Notes: generated by a model not told the origin, from the letters alone. Shown: positions 42,360-51,949, numbered from the stretch's first letter. The stretch: 64,000 nt of DNA from Xanthobacter sp. NM-25 (GCF_022138605.1 NZ_JACBFS010000005.1:1-64000), one strand, 5' to 3'. Made by a program: numbers and translations.

Positions 42360-43214
42360 GTGCCCGATCCCAGATCGCCCAATCCCAGTTACTTCCACCT
42401 GCACCTCGTATCCGACGCCACCGGCGAAACCCTGATCAACGTCGGCCGGGCCGCCTGCGCGCAATATGCGAACGTGCAACCCATCGAGCATGTCTATCCG
42501 CTGGTGCGCTCCATGAAGCAGCTCGAGCGGGTGCTGAGCGAGATTGAGAACAACCCCGGCATCGTGCTGTACACCCTGGTGGATCGCGAGCTGCGCGAGC
42601 GTCTCAAGGCGCGCTGCCAGGATGTGGGCGTGCCTTACATGTCGGTGCTGGCACCGGTGGTGCGGCTGTTCCAATCCTATCTCGGGGGTGAGCCGACCCC
42701 GCGGGTAGGCGGCCAGCATTCCCTCGACGCCGGCTATTTCAAGCGGATCGACGCGTTGAACTATACCGTCATGCATGACGACGGGCAGATGACGCACGAT
42801 CTGGAAACCGCCGATGTGGTGCTGCTGGGGGTGTCGCGCAGCTCCAAGACCCCCACCTCCATCTATCTCGCCAATCGGGGCATCAAGAGCGCCAACATTC
42901 CGCTGGTGGCCAACATGCCGCTGCCGCCCGGGCTGGAGAGTCTCAAGAAGCCGTTGGTGGTGGGGCTGGTGGCGACCCCGGAGCGGATCGTGGAGATCCG
43001 CCAGAACCGGCTTCTGGGCCTCAATGCCGCCGATGCGGCGTCCTCCTATACGGACCGGCAGGCCGTTTCCGAGGAAATAGCCTTTTCACGCCGGCTATGT
43101 GCCCGTAATGGTTGGCCCCTTATCGATGTGACCCGCCGGTCCATCGAGGAGACCGCCGCCACCATCATGGCGCTCTATAACGAGCGCCGTCGTCGCGCCA
43201 TCGCCGAGACCTGA
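42360..43214 (+). CDS. Pyruvate, phosphate dikinase / PEP synthase regulatory protein (DUF299)
   Basis: A bifunctional kinase/phosphotransferase that switches PpdK or PpsA by phosphorylating and dephosphorylating a threonine. The domain starts YFHLHLVSDATGETL; the nucleotide loop is GVSRSSKTPTSIYLA and the later LVVGLVATPERIVEIRQNRL is conserved. GTG 42360 gives 284 residues, near family length, and has GGTGG upstream. Upstream in-frame ATGs at 42222 and 42240 would add 40-46 unrelated residues encoded by the origin region, so they are less likely. Confidence 0.9.
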   Translation: MPDPRSPNPSYFHLHLVSDATGETLINVGRAACAQYANVQPIEHVYPLVRSMKQLERVLSEIENNPGIVLYTLVDRELRERLKARCQDVGVPYMSVLAPVVRLFQSYLGGEPTPRVGGQHSLDAGYFKRIDALNYTVMHDDGQMTHDLETADVVLLGVSRSSKTPTSIYLANRGIKSANIPLVANMPLPPGLESLKKPLVVGLVATPERIVEIRQNRLLGLNAADAASSYTDRQAVSEEIAFSRRLCARNGWPLIDVTRRSIEETAATIMALYNERRRRAIAET

Positions 43215-43218
43215 ACAT

Positions 43219-43833
43219 ATGGACAGCAAATCCCTCTGGCGCAGCGAGCAGCCTCTGGTTCTGGCCTCCAAGAGCGCGACCCGGCTCAGCCTGCTGGTGC
43301 ATGCGGGCCTGCCGGTGGAAACAATCGCCACCGATGTGGATGAACGCAGCCTGCAGATCGCCGCCGGCGACGTCTCGCCGGAAAGCGTCGCCCTGATGCT
43401 GGCGCGGGCCAAGGCGATGGCGGGCGCGGCGGCGATGCCCGGGCGGATCGTGCTGGGGGCGGACCAGACCCTGGCCCTCGGCAGTGAGATCTACCACAAG
43501 CCCCACAGCGTGGAGGCGGCGCGCAGCCAGCTGCAGAGCTTGTCAGGGGCGACCCACGCCCTGCATTCGGCGGCGGCAGTGGTGATGGATGGCGCGGTGG
43601 TGTTCGAGGTGGTCACCTCCGCCTATCTCAGCATGCGGCCGCTGACGGAAGATATGCTCGACACCTATCTGGGCGCCGCCGGCCAGCGGGTTCTCACCTC
43701 GGTGGGGGCCTATCAGCTGGAATCCGTGGGCGTGCATCTGTTCACCCGCGTGCAGGGTGATCATTTCACCATTCTCGGCCTGCCGCTGTTGCAGCTGCTG
43801 CCTTTCTTCCGCGAGCAGGGGCTGCTGCCGTGA
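43219..43833 (+). CDS. maf: Maf-family nucleoside triphosphate pyrophosphatase
   Basis: A 204-residue house-cleaning pyrophosphatase. It shows LVLASKSATRLSLL (the conserved S/T-x-S-x-x-R loop near the N-terminus), VLGADQTLAL (catalytic Asp), YHKPHSVEAAR and GAYQLESVGVHLF. Maf proteins hydrolyse modified or non-canonical NTPs and affect division. It starts 4 bp after ppsR and overlaps aroE by four bases (GTGA at 43830-43833), in the conserved ppsR-maf-aroE-coaE-dnaQ order. Confidence 0.95.
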   Translation: MDSKSLWRSEQPLVLASKSATRLSLLVHAGLPVETIATDVDERSLQIAAGDVSPESVALMLARAKAMAGAAAMPGRIVLGADQTLALGSEIYHKPHSVEAARSQLQSLSGATHALHSAAAVVMDGAVVFEVVTSAYLSMRPLTEDMLDTYLGAAGQRVLTSVGAYQLESVGVHLFTRVQGDHFTILGLPLLQLLPFFREQGLLP

Positions 43834-44678
43834 CCCGTCGGGCCTGCATTACCGGCCATCCGGTCAGCTATTCCCGCTCGCCGCTGCTGCATGGCTATTG
43901 GCTGGAGCGCTATGGCATCGCCGGTGCCTATGAGCGGGAGGACGTGCCGCCGGAAGGCGCGGCCGCGTGGTATCGCGGGCTCGGCGCACGGCGGTATGTG
44001 GGCTGCAATGTGACGGCGCCCAACAAGGAAATCGCCTTCTCCATGCTCGACGAGGCGGATGCTTCGGCGGTGGCGCTGGGGGCGGCCAACACGCTGTGGC
44101 TGGAAGATGGGCGCCTGTGCGGCGCCAATACCGATGGCTACGGCTTTCTCGCCAATCTCGACGCGACCGTTCCGGGCTGGGATGGCTCGCGCAATACGGC
44201 CGTTGTGCTGGGCGCGGGCGGCGCCTCGCGGGCGGTGGTTCACGCTCTGGTGGGGCGTGGGTTTGAGCGCGTGATCCTGGCCAACCGCACCCTGGCGCGG
44301 GCGGAAGCGGTGGCGGCGCCCTATGGCGCAACTGTCAAGCCGATGGAATTGCGGCGGGTGGGCCAGGTGCTTGGCGCAGCGGACGTGCTGGTCAATTGCA
44401 CCTCGTTGGGCATGAAGGGCAAGGCGCCCCTGGAGCTCGACCTTGCCCCGCTGCGGGCAGAAGCAGTGGTGACGGACATCGTCTATGTGCCGCTGCGCAC
44501 GCCGTTCCTGAAGGCGGCGGAAGCCCGCGGGCTGCGCACGGTGGATGGCCTGGGCATGCTGCTGCACCAGGGGGTACCGGGCTTCGAGCGCTGGTTCGGC
44601 GTGCGCCCGGACGTGACGCCGGAGCTGCGCGCGCTGCTGGTGGAGGATTTGAGGGCCAAGGGCCAGCTGGAGGCGTAA
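43830..44678 (+). CDS. aroE: Shikimate dehydrogenase
   Basis: A 282-residue NADPH-dependent enzyme that reduces 3-dehydroshikimate. The shikimate-binding SYSRSPLLHGYWL is at the N-terminus, the catalytic lysine lies in NVTAPNKEIAF, the NADP loop is VLGAGGASRAVVHAL, and DGLGMLLHQGVPGFERWFG is near the C-terminus. The start is GTG 43830 within the maf stop overlap. It precedes coaE by 3 bp. Confidence 0.96.
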   Translation: MTRRACITGHPVSYSRSPLLHGYWLERYGIAGAYEREDVPPEGAAAWYRGLGARRYVGCNVTAPNKEIAFSMLDEADASAVALGAANTLWLEDGRLCGANTDGYGFLANLDATVPGWDGSRNTAVVLGAGGASRAVVHALVGRGFERVILANRTLARAEAVAAPYGATVKPMELRRVGQVLGAADVLVNCTSLGMKGKAPLELDLAPLRAEAVVTDIVYVPLRTPFLKAAEARGLRTVDGLGMLLHQGVPGFERWFGVRPDVTPELRALLVEDLRAKGQLEA

Positions 44679-44681
44679 GCC

Positions 44682-45305
44682 ATGTGGATCCTCGGTCTCA
44701 CCGGTTCCATCGGTATGGGCAAATCGGCCACTGCCGCTATGTTTCGCAGCTTCGGCGTGCCGGTGCATGATGCGGATGCCGCCGTGCACATGCTCTATCG
44801 TGGCGCGGCGGTGGAGCCGGTGGAAGCCGCATTCCCCGGCGTGGTGCGCGATGGCGTGGTGGATCGCACGGCGCTTGGCGCGCGGGTGCTGGGCGATGCT
44901 GCCGCCATGGCGCGGCTGGAAGCCATCGTTCATCCGCTGGTGGGCGCGCAGGAGCTCGCGTTTCTGGCGCGGGCGCGCGGCCGTGGCGCGCGGGCGGTGG
45001 TGCTGGACATCCCCTTGCTGTTCGAGACCGGCGGCAGCCGGCGCACCCATGCGGTGGTGGTGGTGAGTGCGCCGGCGGAGGTGCAGCGCGGGCGGGTGCT
45101 GGACCGGCCGGGCATGACGCAGGATAAGTTCCACGCCATTCTGGCCAAGCAGATGCCCGATGCGGAAAAGCGGCGGCGGGCGCATTTCATCGTCGATACC
45201 GGGCGCGGCTTCGAGGCCGCGCGCCACCAGGTGGCCGGCGTGCTGCGCGCCCTTTGCGGGCCCGGTCGCCGCCTGCCGGTGGAGGGATCGCCGACCTCAT
45301 CTTGA
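44682..45305 (+). CDS. coaE: Dephospho-CoA kinase
   Basis: A 207-residue P-loop kinase performing the last step of coenzyme A synthesis. The N-terminus is MWILGLTGSIGMGKSATA, with VPVHDADAAVHMLY (catalytic Asp region), VVLDIPLLFETGG and RRRAHFIVDTG all conserved. It is tightly placed between aroE and dnaQ. The start ATG 44682 is clear. Confidence 0.96.
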   Translation: MWILGLTGSIGMGKSATAAMFRSFGVPVHDADAAVHMLYRGAAVEPVEAAFPGVVRDGVVDRTALGARVLGDAAAMARLEAIVHPLVGAQELAFLARARGRGARAVVLDIPLLFETGGSRRTHAVVVVSAPAEVQRGRVLDRPGMTQDKFHAILAKQMPDAEKRRRAHFIVDTGRGFEAARHQVAGVLRALCGPGRRLPVEGSPTSS

Positions 45306-45372
45306 ACCCCGGCTTCCCGGGGTGCATCACGGGTGAGAGATCACATGGGCATCCGGCGCGGAGAGGCGAGAC

Positions 45373-46089
45373 ATGCGGGAGATCGTGCTCGACACGGAAA
45401 CCACGGGCCTGGAAGCGCGCGGCGGTGACCGGCTGGTGGAAATCGGTTGCGTGGAGATGGTCAACCGCATCCTCACCGGCACGGTCTATCACGTCTATAT
45501 CAATCCCGAGCGGGACATGCCGGTGGAAGCCTTCAACGTGCATGGCCTGTCCAGCGAGTTCCTCGCCGACAAGCCGGTGTTCGCCACCGTGGCCGACGCG
45601 TTCCTCGACTTCATCGCCGATGACACGCTGGTGATTCACAATGCCGCGTTCGACATCGGCTTTCTCAATGCGGAGCTGGAGCGCATCGGCCGGCCGCTGA
45701 TCGCCCGCGACCGGGTGGTGGATACGCTGGCGCTGGCGCGGCGCAAGCACCCCGGAACCAGCAATCGTCTTGACGACCTCATGAACCGCTACGGCATCGA
45801 CAGCTCGCGCCGCGTGAAGCACGGCGCGCTGCTCGATGCCGAATTGCTGGCCGAGGTCTACAGCGAGTTGCTCGGCGGCCGGCAGGCCAGCCTGATGGGG
45901 CTGGTGGAAGATTCAAGCGAAGCGCCGCGGCTGGTGGTGGAGGCGAAGGCGGTGCGGCCGCGTCCGACACCGCTGCCGCCGCGCATCCATGCCGAGGAGG
46001 CCACCGCTCACGCGGCCTTCGTCGCCTCCATGGGCGAGAAGGCGCTGTGGCTGAAATATGAGCCCCCGGCGGAGGATCAGCCGGGGTGA
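45373..46089 (+). CDS. dnaQ: DNA polymerase III epsilon subunit (3'-5' exonuclease)
   Basis: A 238-residue proofreading exonuclease. Exo I is IVLDTETTGLEA, Exo II is HNAAFDIGFLNAEL and Exo III is RVKHGALLDAELLAEVY (HX4D), giving the DEDDh active site. The C-terminus (about 60 residues, Pro-rich) would bind the alpha subunit. It is the last gene of the ppsR-to-dnaQ run, and the strong palindrome at 46237-46270 follows. In related genomes secB often follows dnaQ; here a DUF255 gene is found instead. Confidence 0.96.
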   Translation: MREIVLDTETTGLEARGGDRLVEIGCVEMVNRILTGTVYHVYINPERDMPVEAFNVHGLSSEFLADKPVFATVADAFLDFIADDTLVIHNAAFDIGFLNAELERIGRPLIARDRVVDTLALARRKHPGTSNRLDDLMNRYGIDSSRRVKHGALLDAELLAEVYSELLGGRQASLMGLVEDSSEAPRLVVEAKAVRPRPTPLPPRIHAEEATAHAAFVASMGEKALWLKYEPPAEDQPG

Positions 46090-46236
46090 GCGGGCGGTAT
46101 TGATGAGGCTGTCGCCTGATAAGAAAAATAGATAACTTCAGCCACGAACATCGAAAAAATTGATCGAATGAGAGCTCTCAGGACGGCAATCTGATCCCTT
46201 ATCCGATCCATTCTTCATAAAACCCGTCTTTCCCCT

Positions 46237-46270
46237 CCATGGGCCTTAGAATCGATTCTAAGGCCCATGG
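46237..46270. other. Perfect 34-bp palindrome with no spacer
   Basis: The left arm CCATGGGCCTTAGAATC (46237-46253) is followed immediately by its exact reverse complement (46254-46270), with ATCGAT at the centre. It lies between the convergent dnaQ and DUF255 genes, 11 bp from the end of the latter. It lacks T-runs on both sides, and the arms form no loop, so a plain intrinsic terminator is not an ideal fit; a protein-binding or recombination site is possible. Confidence 0.9.
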
Positions 46271-46281
46271 TCGTTTTGGGC

Positions 46282-48345
46282 TCAGTTCATCGCCCCCTGC
46301 GTGAGCAGGTCCAGCACCGTCTCCCGCACTGCCGCTGGATCTGTGATCGGTGGCGTGCAGCGTTCGCCAATACAGACGAAGGCCGCGCCGCCCTCGGGTG
46401 CCGCCGCCAGACGGGCGGCCATCAAGCTGTCCGATCCGTTCGCGTCGGCCTGCGTGGCGGTGCGCAGGGCACGCAGGGGAAACGGCAGCGCCAGGGCAGC
46501 GGCTTTCAGCTCGGGCGCACGGGGTCCCACCACGGTGACTTCGGCGAGGCCGAGCCGGGTGTCGAAGGCATTGAGCAGCGCGCCATGGGCGAGAATATTG
46601 CCCGCGACCGCCCCGGCAAGGCCGGCGAGTATGCGATCGGCGCGGGTGCGCCACAGCTCCTTTCCCGTCACCGCGGCGAGGCGCATCAGCGCATCGACCG
46701 CCACCCCATTGGGGTTTGGCACCGCTTCGTCGTGGCTGGTGAGCGGGCGCAGAATGAGGTCTTCCGCATCGTCGGCGGTGAGGAAATAGGCGCCGCTGGC
46801 CGCATCGCGGTGGTGCTCTTCAAGGGTGTCGAGGAAGCGTGCGGCGTGCGCCAGATAGGCGGGCGCGTCGGTGGCCTCGTGCAGGGCGAGGGCCGCTTTT
46901 GCCATGGCGGCGAGGTCGGAGGAGAGCGCGGGGCCGACCCGCTTGCCCGCGCAGAGGCTGTGCACCAGCCGCCCGCCCGGCGTCATCTGCCGCAGCACGG
47001 TTTCGAACACCTGGGCACCAAGAGCGATCCAGGCCGGTTGGTTCAGGGCGCCGCCGGCGCACGCCAGGGCGGCGATGGTGAGGCCGTTCCAGTCCGCCAG
47101 GATCTTGTGATCGCGACCCGGCGGCGGCCGGCGGGCGCGCGCCGCGGCCAGTTTTGCCCGCATTGGGGCGAGCCGCCCCTCGTCCTCGGGGCTGATGGCG
47201 CCGGCATCGGTGCGGTTGAGGATATTGCCGCTCTCCCAGTTGCCGGCGGGTGTCACATCATAAAAGCGGTTGAAGATGGCGGCGTCCTCCGCTCCCAGCA
47301 GAGCGGTGATCTCCTTCGCGCTCCAGACATAGAAGCGGCCTTCGTGGCCCTCGCTGTCGGCATCGAGGCTCGCGGCGAAGGCGCCTTCCTCGGTGAGCAT
47401 GTCGCGCTGCAGCCAGTCCACCGTTTCCGCCGCGCGCCGGGCAAACAGGGCTGCGCCGGTGTCGAGATGGGCGAGCGCCAGCAGCTCCAGCAGCTGCGCA
47501 TTGTCGGAGAGCATCTTTTCGAAATGCGGGACGAACCAGATCTGGTCCACGGAATAGCGGGCGAAGCCACCGCCGATGTGATCATAGATGCCGCCCTCGC
47601 ACATGCGGTCGAGGGTATGGGTCATGTGCGCGCGCAGCTCCGGCCGCCCCTCGCGCAGGCCGCGCCGCCAGAGGAATTCCAATAGGCCGCATTGGGGAAA
47701 CTTGGGGGCGCCCTTGAGCCCGCCGTGGACGGGATCGAATCGCGCGGCGATGCGCGCCGCCGCTGTCGCCAGCTCCTGTGGCCCGAGGCTTTCGCCGGCG
47801 GCGGGGGCGCTGGCCGCCCTGAGGCTGTCCAGGATGGCATCGGTGTTCTTGGCGATCTTGTCCGGTTCATCCCGGTAGGCGGCGGAGATCTGGCGCAGCA
47901 CATCCGTGAAGGCCGGCCGTCCATAGCGGGCGGTGGGCGGAAAATAGGTGCCGCCCCAGAAGGGCCGGCCCTCGGCATCGAGGAACATGGTCAGTGGCCA
48001 GCCGCCATGGTCGCCCAGCTGCTGCAGGGCCGACATGTAGATCTGGTCCACATCGGGATGTTCTTCCCGATCCACCTTGATGTTGACGAACAGCGCATTC
48101 ATCAGCGCCGCCGTTTCCGCATTCTCGAAGCTCTCATGGGCCATCACGTGGCACCAGTGACAGGCGGCGTAGCCCACCGACAGCAGCACGGGCTTGCCCG
48201 TGGCCCGAGCCTCGGCGAACGCCTGCGGCCCCCAGGGCCACCAATGGACCGGGTTGTCCTTGTGCTGCAGCAGGTAGGGGCTGGTTTCTCCCGCCAGGCG
48301 GTTGGCGGAGGGCGGCGGCGAAGGGGGCGCGGAAGGCTGGGTCAT
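46282..48345 (-). CDS. Thioredoxin-domain protein of the DUF255/YyaL (SPATA20) family
   Basis: A 687-residue protein from ATG 48345. The N-terminal thioredoxin-like domain starts NRLAGETSPYLLQHKDNPVHW in two pieces, with the active site ACHWCHVMAHESF. A large alpha/alpha barrel similar to glycoside-hydrolase barrels follows (EKMLSDNAQLLELLA and later). No signal peptide is seen, so it is cytoplasmic. The family is widespread from bacteria to animals, but its biochemical role is not established. It stands alone between dnaQ and mnmE. Confidence 0.9.
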   Translation of the reverse strand: MTQPSAPPSPPPSANRLAGETSPYLLQHKDNPVHWWPWGPQAFAEARATGKPVLLSVGYAACHWCHVMAHESFENAETAALMNALFVNIKVDREEHPDVDQIYMSALQQLGDHGGWPLTMFLDAEGRPFWGGTYFPPTARYGRPAFTDVLRQISAAYRDEPDKIAKNTDAILDSLRAASAPAAGESLGPQELATAAARIAARFDPVHGGLKGAPKFPQCGLLEFLWRRGLREGRPELRAHMTHTLDRMCEGGIYDHIGGGFARYSVDQIWFVPHFEKMLSDNAQLLELLALAHLDTGAALFARRAAETVDWLQRDMLTEEGAFAASLDADSEGHEGRFYVWSAKEITALLGAEDAAIFNRFYDVTPAGNWESGNILNRTDAGAISPEDEGRLAPMRAKLAAARARRPPPGRDHKILADWNGLTIAALACAGGALNQPAWIALGAQVFETVLRQMTPGGRLVHSLCAGKRVGPALSSDLAAMAKAALALHEATDAPAYLAHAARFLDTLEEHHRDAASGAYFLTADDAEDLILRPLTSHDEAVPNPNGVAVDALMRLAAVTGKELWRTRADRILAGLAGAVAGNILAHGALLNAFDTRLGLAEVTVVGPRAPELKAAALALPFPLRALRTATQADANGSDSLMAARLAAAPEGGAAFVCIGERCTPPITDPAAVRETVLDLLTQGAMN

Positions 48346-48588
48346 GGGCAGATCCTGGAGGCGTGAGCGGTCTCTAGCGGGCGTGCGATTGTCCGGCTCC
48401 ACACATGGCGTGACGGCAGCCGGCGGGTGGCCCCTCCTCTCGCAAGACTAATGCCGGCCGGCGGAAGAGCCGAGGGGCCGTGGCGCAGACAGCCGGTCTC
48501 GCGCCGCGCGCTTGGCGATGGCGGTGGCTTGGTTCATAGCTCGCACCGGTCAGCGGGTGAGCCACCCGCGCAGCGTGGTGAGGAATGG

Positions 48589-49887
48589 ATGGCGCCCGCC
48601 GATACGATCTTCGCTCTGTCCTCGGGCCAGCCGCCCAGCGGCGTGGCCGTGGTGCGGATCTCCGGGCCCGGCGCGCCGGAGGCGTTGCGTGCGCTGGCGG
48701 GAACGCTGCCGGTGCCGCGCCGGGCGCGCTTCGGCCCCCTGCGCGGACCCGAGGGGGACATTCTCGACCAGGCGCTGCAGCTGTTCTTCCCTTGCCCCGC
48801 CAGCGCCACCGGGGAGGATGTGGTGGAGCTGCATTTGCACGGCGGCCGGGCGGTGGTAGCCGCGGTGCTGAGCGCGCTTGGTGACCGGCCCGGCCTGCGG
48901 CTGGCGCAGCCGGGCGAGTTCACTCGCCGCGCCCACGCCAACGGCAAGCTGGATCTCGCCGAGGTGGAGGGGCTGGCCGATCTGATTGCCGCCGAGAGCG
49001 AGGCGCAGCGGCGGCAGGCCCTGGCCCTCGCCTCGGGCGCCCTCTCCCGCCAGGTGGAGGGCTGGCGCGACGGGCTGGTGCGGGCCCTCGCCCTGCGGGA
49101 AGCGAGCCTCGATTTTGCTGATGAAGGTGACGTGCCGCAGGGCTTGGATGAAGAGATCCTCGCCGCCTTGGCGCCGGTGCGCGCCGGGCTCACCCAGGCG
49201 CTGCGGGACGCCGGGCGCGGCGAGCGGGTGCGTGGCGGGCTGGTGGTGGCGCTGGCCGGGCCGCCCAATGCGGGCAAGTCCAGCCTGCTCAATCGCCTTG
49301 CGGGCCGGGAGGCGGCCATCGTCTCGCCGGTGGCCGGCACCACGCGCGATGTGCTGGAGGTCCATTTCGAGATTGCCGGACAGGCGGTGACGGTGCTGGA
49401 CACCGCCGGCCTGCGGGAGACGTCGGACCTGGTGGAGAGCGAGGGCGTGCGCCGGGCCCTGGCGCGGGCGGAAGCGGCGGATGTGGTGCTGTGGCTGAGC
49501 GAGGATGCGGAGCCGCCGCCCCCTGCCCTTTCCACGGCCCTGCGCCTTCGCACCAAGGTCGATCAAGGCGGGCCGGTGCCGGCCGGGTGGCAGGGCGTGT
49601 CGGTGCGCGATAGCACCGGGCTGGAGGCAGTGCTGGCGCAGATCGAAGCCCGCGCCGGCGCCTTGGCCGGGGGTGAGCCGGCGCTGGTGTCGCGGGCCCG
49701 GCAACGCCGGGAGGTGGAGGCAGCGGTCGGCCATGTGGAGCAGGCGCTGCGGCTTTCGGGGGAGGCCGGGGAACTGCAGGCCGAAGAGATGCGGCTGGCC
49801 GCCCGCGCCCTCGATCGGCTCATCGGACGGATCGACGTGGAGGATGTGCTTGACGCTCTGTTCGGCAGCTTCTGCATCGGCAAATAG
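48589..49887 (+). CDS. mnmE: tRNA modification GTPase MnmE
   Basis: A 432-residue GTPase that with MnmG installs the cmnm5 group on U34 of tRNA. It has an N-terminal tetrahydrofolate-binding domain (MAPADTIFALSSGQPPSG), an internal G domain with G1 GPPNAGKSS (about residue 224), G2 GTTRD, G3 DTAG and a G4 of TKVD rather than NKxD, and the C-terminal FCIGK with its catalytic Cys. ATG 48589 follows GAGGAA. A parS site begins at its stop codon region. Confidence 0.97.
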   Translation: MAPADTIFALSSGQPPSGVAVVRISGPGAPEALRALAGTLPVPRRARFGPLRGPEGDILDQALQLFFPCPASATGEDVVELHLHGGRAVVAAVLSALGDRPGLRLAQPGEFTRRAHANGKLDLAEVEGLADLIAAESEAQRRQALALASGALSRQVEGWRDGLVRALALREASLDFADEGDVPQGLDEEILAALAPVRAGLTQALRDAGRGERVRGGLVVALAGPPNAGKSSLLNRLAGREAAIVSPVAGTTRDVLEVHFEIAGQAVTVLDTAGLRETSDLVESEGVRRALARAEAADVVLWLSEDAEPPPPALSTALRLRTKVDQGGPVPAGWQGVSVRDSTGLEAVLAQIEARAGALAGGEPALVSRARQRREVEAAVGHVEQALRLSGEAGELQAEEMRLAARALDRLIGRIDVEDVLDALFGSFCIGK

Positions 49888-49888
49888 G

Positions 49889-49904
49889 GGTTTCACGTGA
49901 AACA
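49889..49904. other. parS site 1
   Basis: GGTTTCACGTGAAACA matches the ParB-binding consensus TGTTTCACGTGAAACA at 15 of 16 positions. It lies 2 bp after the mnmE stop. ParB (53634-54524) is expected to bind here and nucleate the partition complex. Confidence 0.93.
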
Positions 49905-49936
49905 TGGACGCCGGGGCAGCGGGGGCGGAGCGAAGC

Positions 49937-49952
49937 TGTTTCACGTGAAACA
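49937..49952. other. parS site 2
   Basis: TGTTTCACGTGAAACA is identical to the parS consensus at all 16 positions. It is 48 bp from site 1, in the mnmE-mnmG gap. Confidence 0.96.
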
Positions 49953-50020
49953 GGCATCGAACCCGGCCGTCTTTAGCCCGCCATCTTGACGCGCCGCGCG
50001 CAAGGGCGTTTCCAGAAGGC

Positions 50021-51949
50021 ATGAGCACGCCCTGCCCCCTGCAGCCCCATGCCCTGCCCGTTGATGGCGGAACGTTCGATGTCGTCGTTGTCGGCGGCGG
50101 CCACGCCGGCTGCGAGGCTGCCGCCGCAGCCGCCCGCGCCGGTGCCCGCACGGCCCTCGTTACCCACCAGGTGGCGACGGTGGGCGCCATGTCGTGCAAT
50201 CCGGCCATTGGTGGGCTGGGCAAGGGGCATCTGGTGCGGGAGATCGATGCACTCGACGGGCTCATGGGCCGGGTGGCCGATGCCGGGGGCATCCAGTTCC
50301 GGGTGTTGAACCGGCGCAAGGGCCCGGCGGTGCGGGGGCCGCGGGCCCAGGCGGACCGTCGTCTCTATGCCCGCGCCATGCAGCAGGCCCTCGCGCAGCA
50401 GCCGGGGCTGGTGGTGATCGAGGGCGAGGCGGCGGATCTCGACACGGCCGCCGGCCGCATCACCGGCCTGCGGCTTGCCGATGGGCGCCGGTTGCGGGCG
50501 GGCGCCGTGGTGCTGACCACCGGCACCTTTCTCAATGGGCTCATTCACATGGGCGAGGTGAGCTTTCCCGCCGGGCGGATCGGTGAGCAGCCGGCCCTCG
50601 GCCTCTCCCCTGCCCTGGCGCGGTTGGGGCTCGCCCTCGGCCGGCTGAAGACCGGCACGCCGGCACGGCTCGACGGGCGCACCATCCAATGGTCGGCTCT
50701 GGAGATGCAGGCCGGCGATGATCCGCCCGGGCCGTTCTCCGCGCTCACCACGCGCCTGCCCAACCCGCAGGTAAAATGCGGCATCACCCGCACGGTGGCG
50801 GCCACCCACGAGATCATCCGCGCGAACCTGTCGCGCTCGGCCATGTATTCCGGCCGCATCGAGAGCAGCGGGCCGCGCTATTGTCCGTCCATCGAGGACA
50901 AGATCGTCCGCTTCGGCGATCGCGACGGCCACCAGATCTTCCTGGAGCCGGAGGGGTTGGATGACGCCACCGTCTATCCCAACGGCCTGTCCACCTCGTT
51001 GCCGGAGGAGGTGCAGGTGGCCTTCCTGCGCACCATTCCCGGGTTGGAGCGGGTGGCGGTGCTGCGACCGGGCTATGCCATCGAATATGACCATGTGGAC
51101 CCGCGCGAGCTGGCCCCCACTCTGGAGGCGCGCCGGGTGCCCGGCCTGTTCCTGGCCGGCCAGATCAACGGCACCACGGGCTATGAGGAGGCCGCCGCCC
51201 AGGGCCTGCTCGCTGGCCTCAACGCGGCCCGCTGTGCCGGCGGTGCCGAGGGGGTGGTGATCGACCGCGCCACCGCCTATCTCGGCGTGATGGTGGATGA
51301 TCTGGTGACGCGGGGGGTGAGCGAGCCCTACCGCATGTTCACCTCGCGGGCTGAATACCGCCTCACCCTGCGCACGGACAATGCGGACCAGCGGCTCACC
51401 CCCCTGGGGCTCGACCTCGGCCTGGTTGGCGCGGAGCGCGCGGCGGTGTTCGAGGCGCGCATGGCGGCGCTGGAGGCGGCACGACGGCTGGCGGAAGACC
51501 TCAGCCTCACGCCCACCGAGGCGCAGCGCCATGGGCTGCAGGTGAACCGCGATGGCCAGCGGCGCTCAGCCTTCGATCTCCTCGCCTATCCGGAGATGGA
51601 TGTGGCGCGGCTCGCCCAGGTGTGGCCGGAGCTGGGCGGGCTCGATCCGCGCATTGCCGAGCAGCTGGAGACGGACGCCAAATATGCCGTTTATCTGCAG
51701 CGGCAGGCGGCGGATATTGCGGTGCTGCGGCGGGATGAGGCGCTGCTGCTGCCGGAGCACCTTGTGTATGACGCTCTGCCCGGCCTATCCAACGAGCTCA
51801 AGCAGCGGCTCGCCCGGGTGCGGCCGCGCACGGTGGGTCAGGCCGGGCGGATGGAGGGCATGACCCCCGCCGCGCTGGCCCTGCTGGCGACTTATGCGCG
51901 GCGTGAGGGCGGCGCGCGGCGGGCGGCGGATGACCGCGCCGCATCATGA
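50021..51949 (+). CDS. mnmG: tRNA uridine-5-carboxymethylaminomethyl modification enzyme MnmG
   Basis: A 642-residue FAD enzyme that partners MnmE. The FAD loop is FDVVVVGGGHAGCEAAAAAARAG in its first part, then TCNPAIGGLGKGHLVREIDAL-like MSCNPAIGGLGKGHLV, GPRAQADRRLYARAM, and the C-terminal helical domain with GYEEAAAQGLLAGLNAA. The start ATG 50021 follows AGAAGG. It overlaps rsmG by four bases (ATGA). Gene order mnmE-mnmG-rsmG-parA-parB is the conserved origin-proximal one. Confidence 0.98.
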   Translation: MSTPCPLQPHALPVDGGTFDVVVVGGGHAGCEAAAAAARAGARTALVTHQVATVGAMSCNPAIGGLGKGHLVREIDALDGLMGRVADAGGIQFRVLNRRKGPAVRGPRAQADRRLYARAMQQALAQQPGLVVIEGEAADLDTAAGRITGLRLADGRRLRAGAVVLTTGTFLNGLIHMGEVSFPAGRIGEQPALGLSPALARLGLALGRLKTGTPARLDGRTIQWSALEMQAGDDPPGPFSALTTRLPNPQVKCGITRTVAATHEIIRANLSRSAMYSGRIESSGPRYCPSIEDKIVRFGDRDGHQIFLEPEGLDDATVYPNGLSTSLPEEVQVAFLRTIPGLERVAVLRPGYAIEYDHVDPRELAPTLEARRVPGLFLAGQINGTTGYEEAAAQGLLAGLNAARCAGGAEGVVIDRATAYLGVMVDDLVTRGVSEPYRMFTSRAEYRLTLRTDNADQRLTPLGLDLGLVGAERAAVFEARMAALEAARRLAEDLSLTPTEAQRHGLQVNRDGQRRSAFDLLAYPEMDVARLAQVWPELGGLDPRIAEQLETDAKYAVYLQRQAADIAVLRRDEALLLPEHLVYDALPGLSNELKQRLARVRPRTVGQAGRMEGMTPAALALLATYARREGGARRAADDRAAS

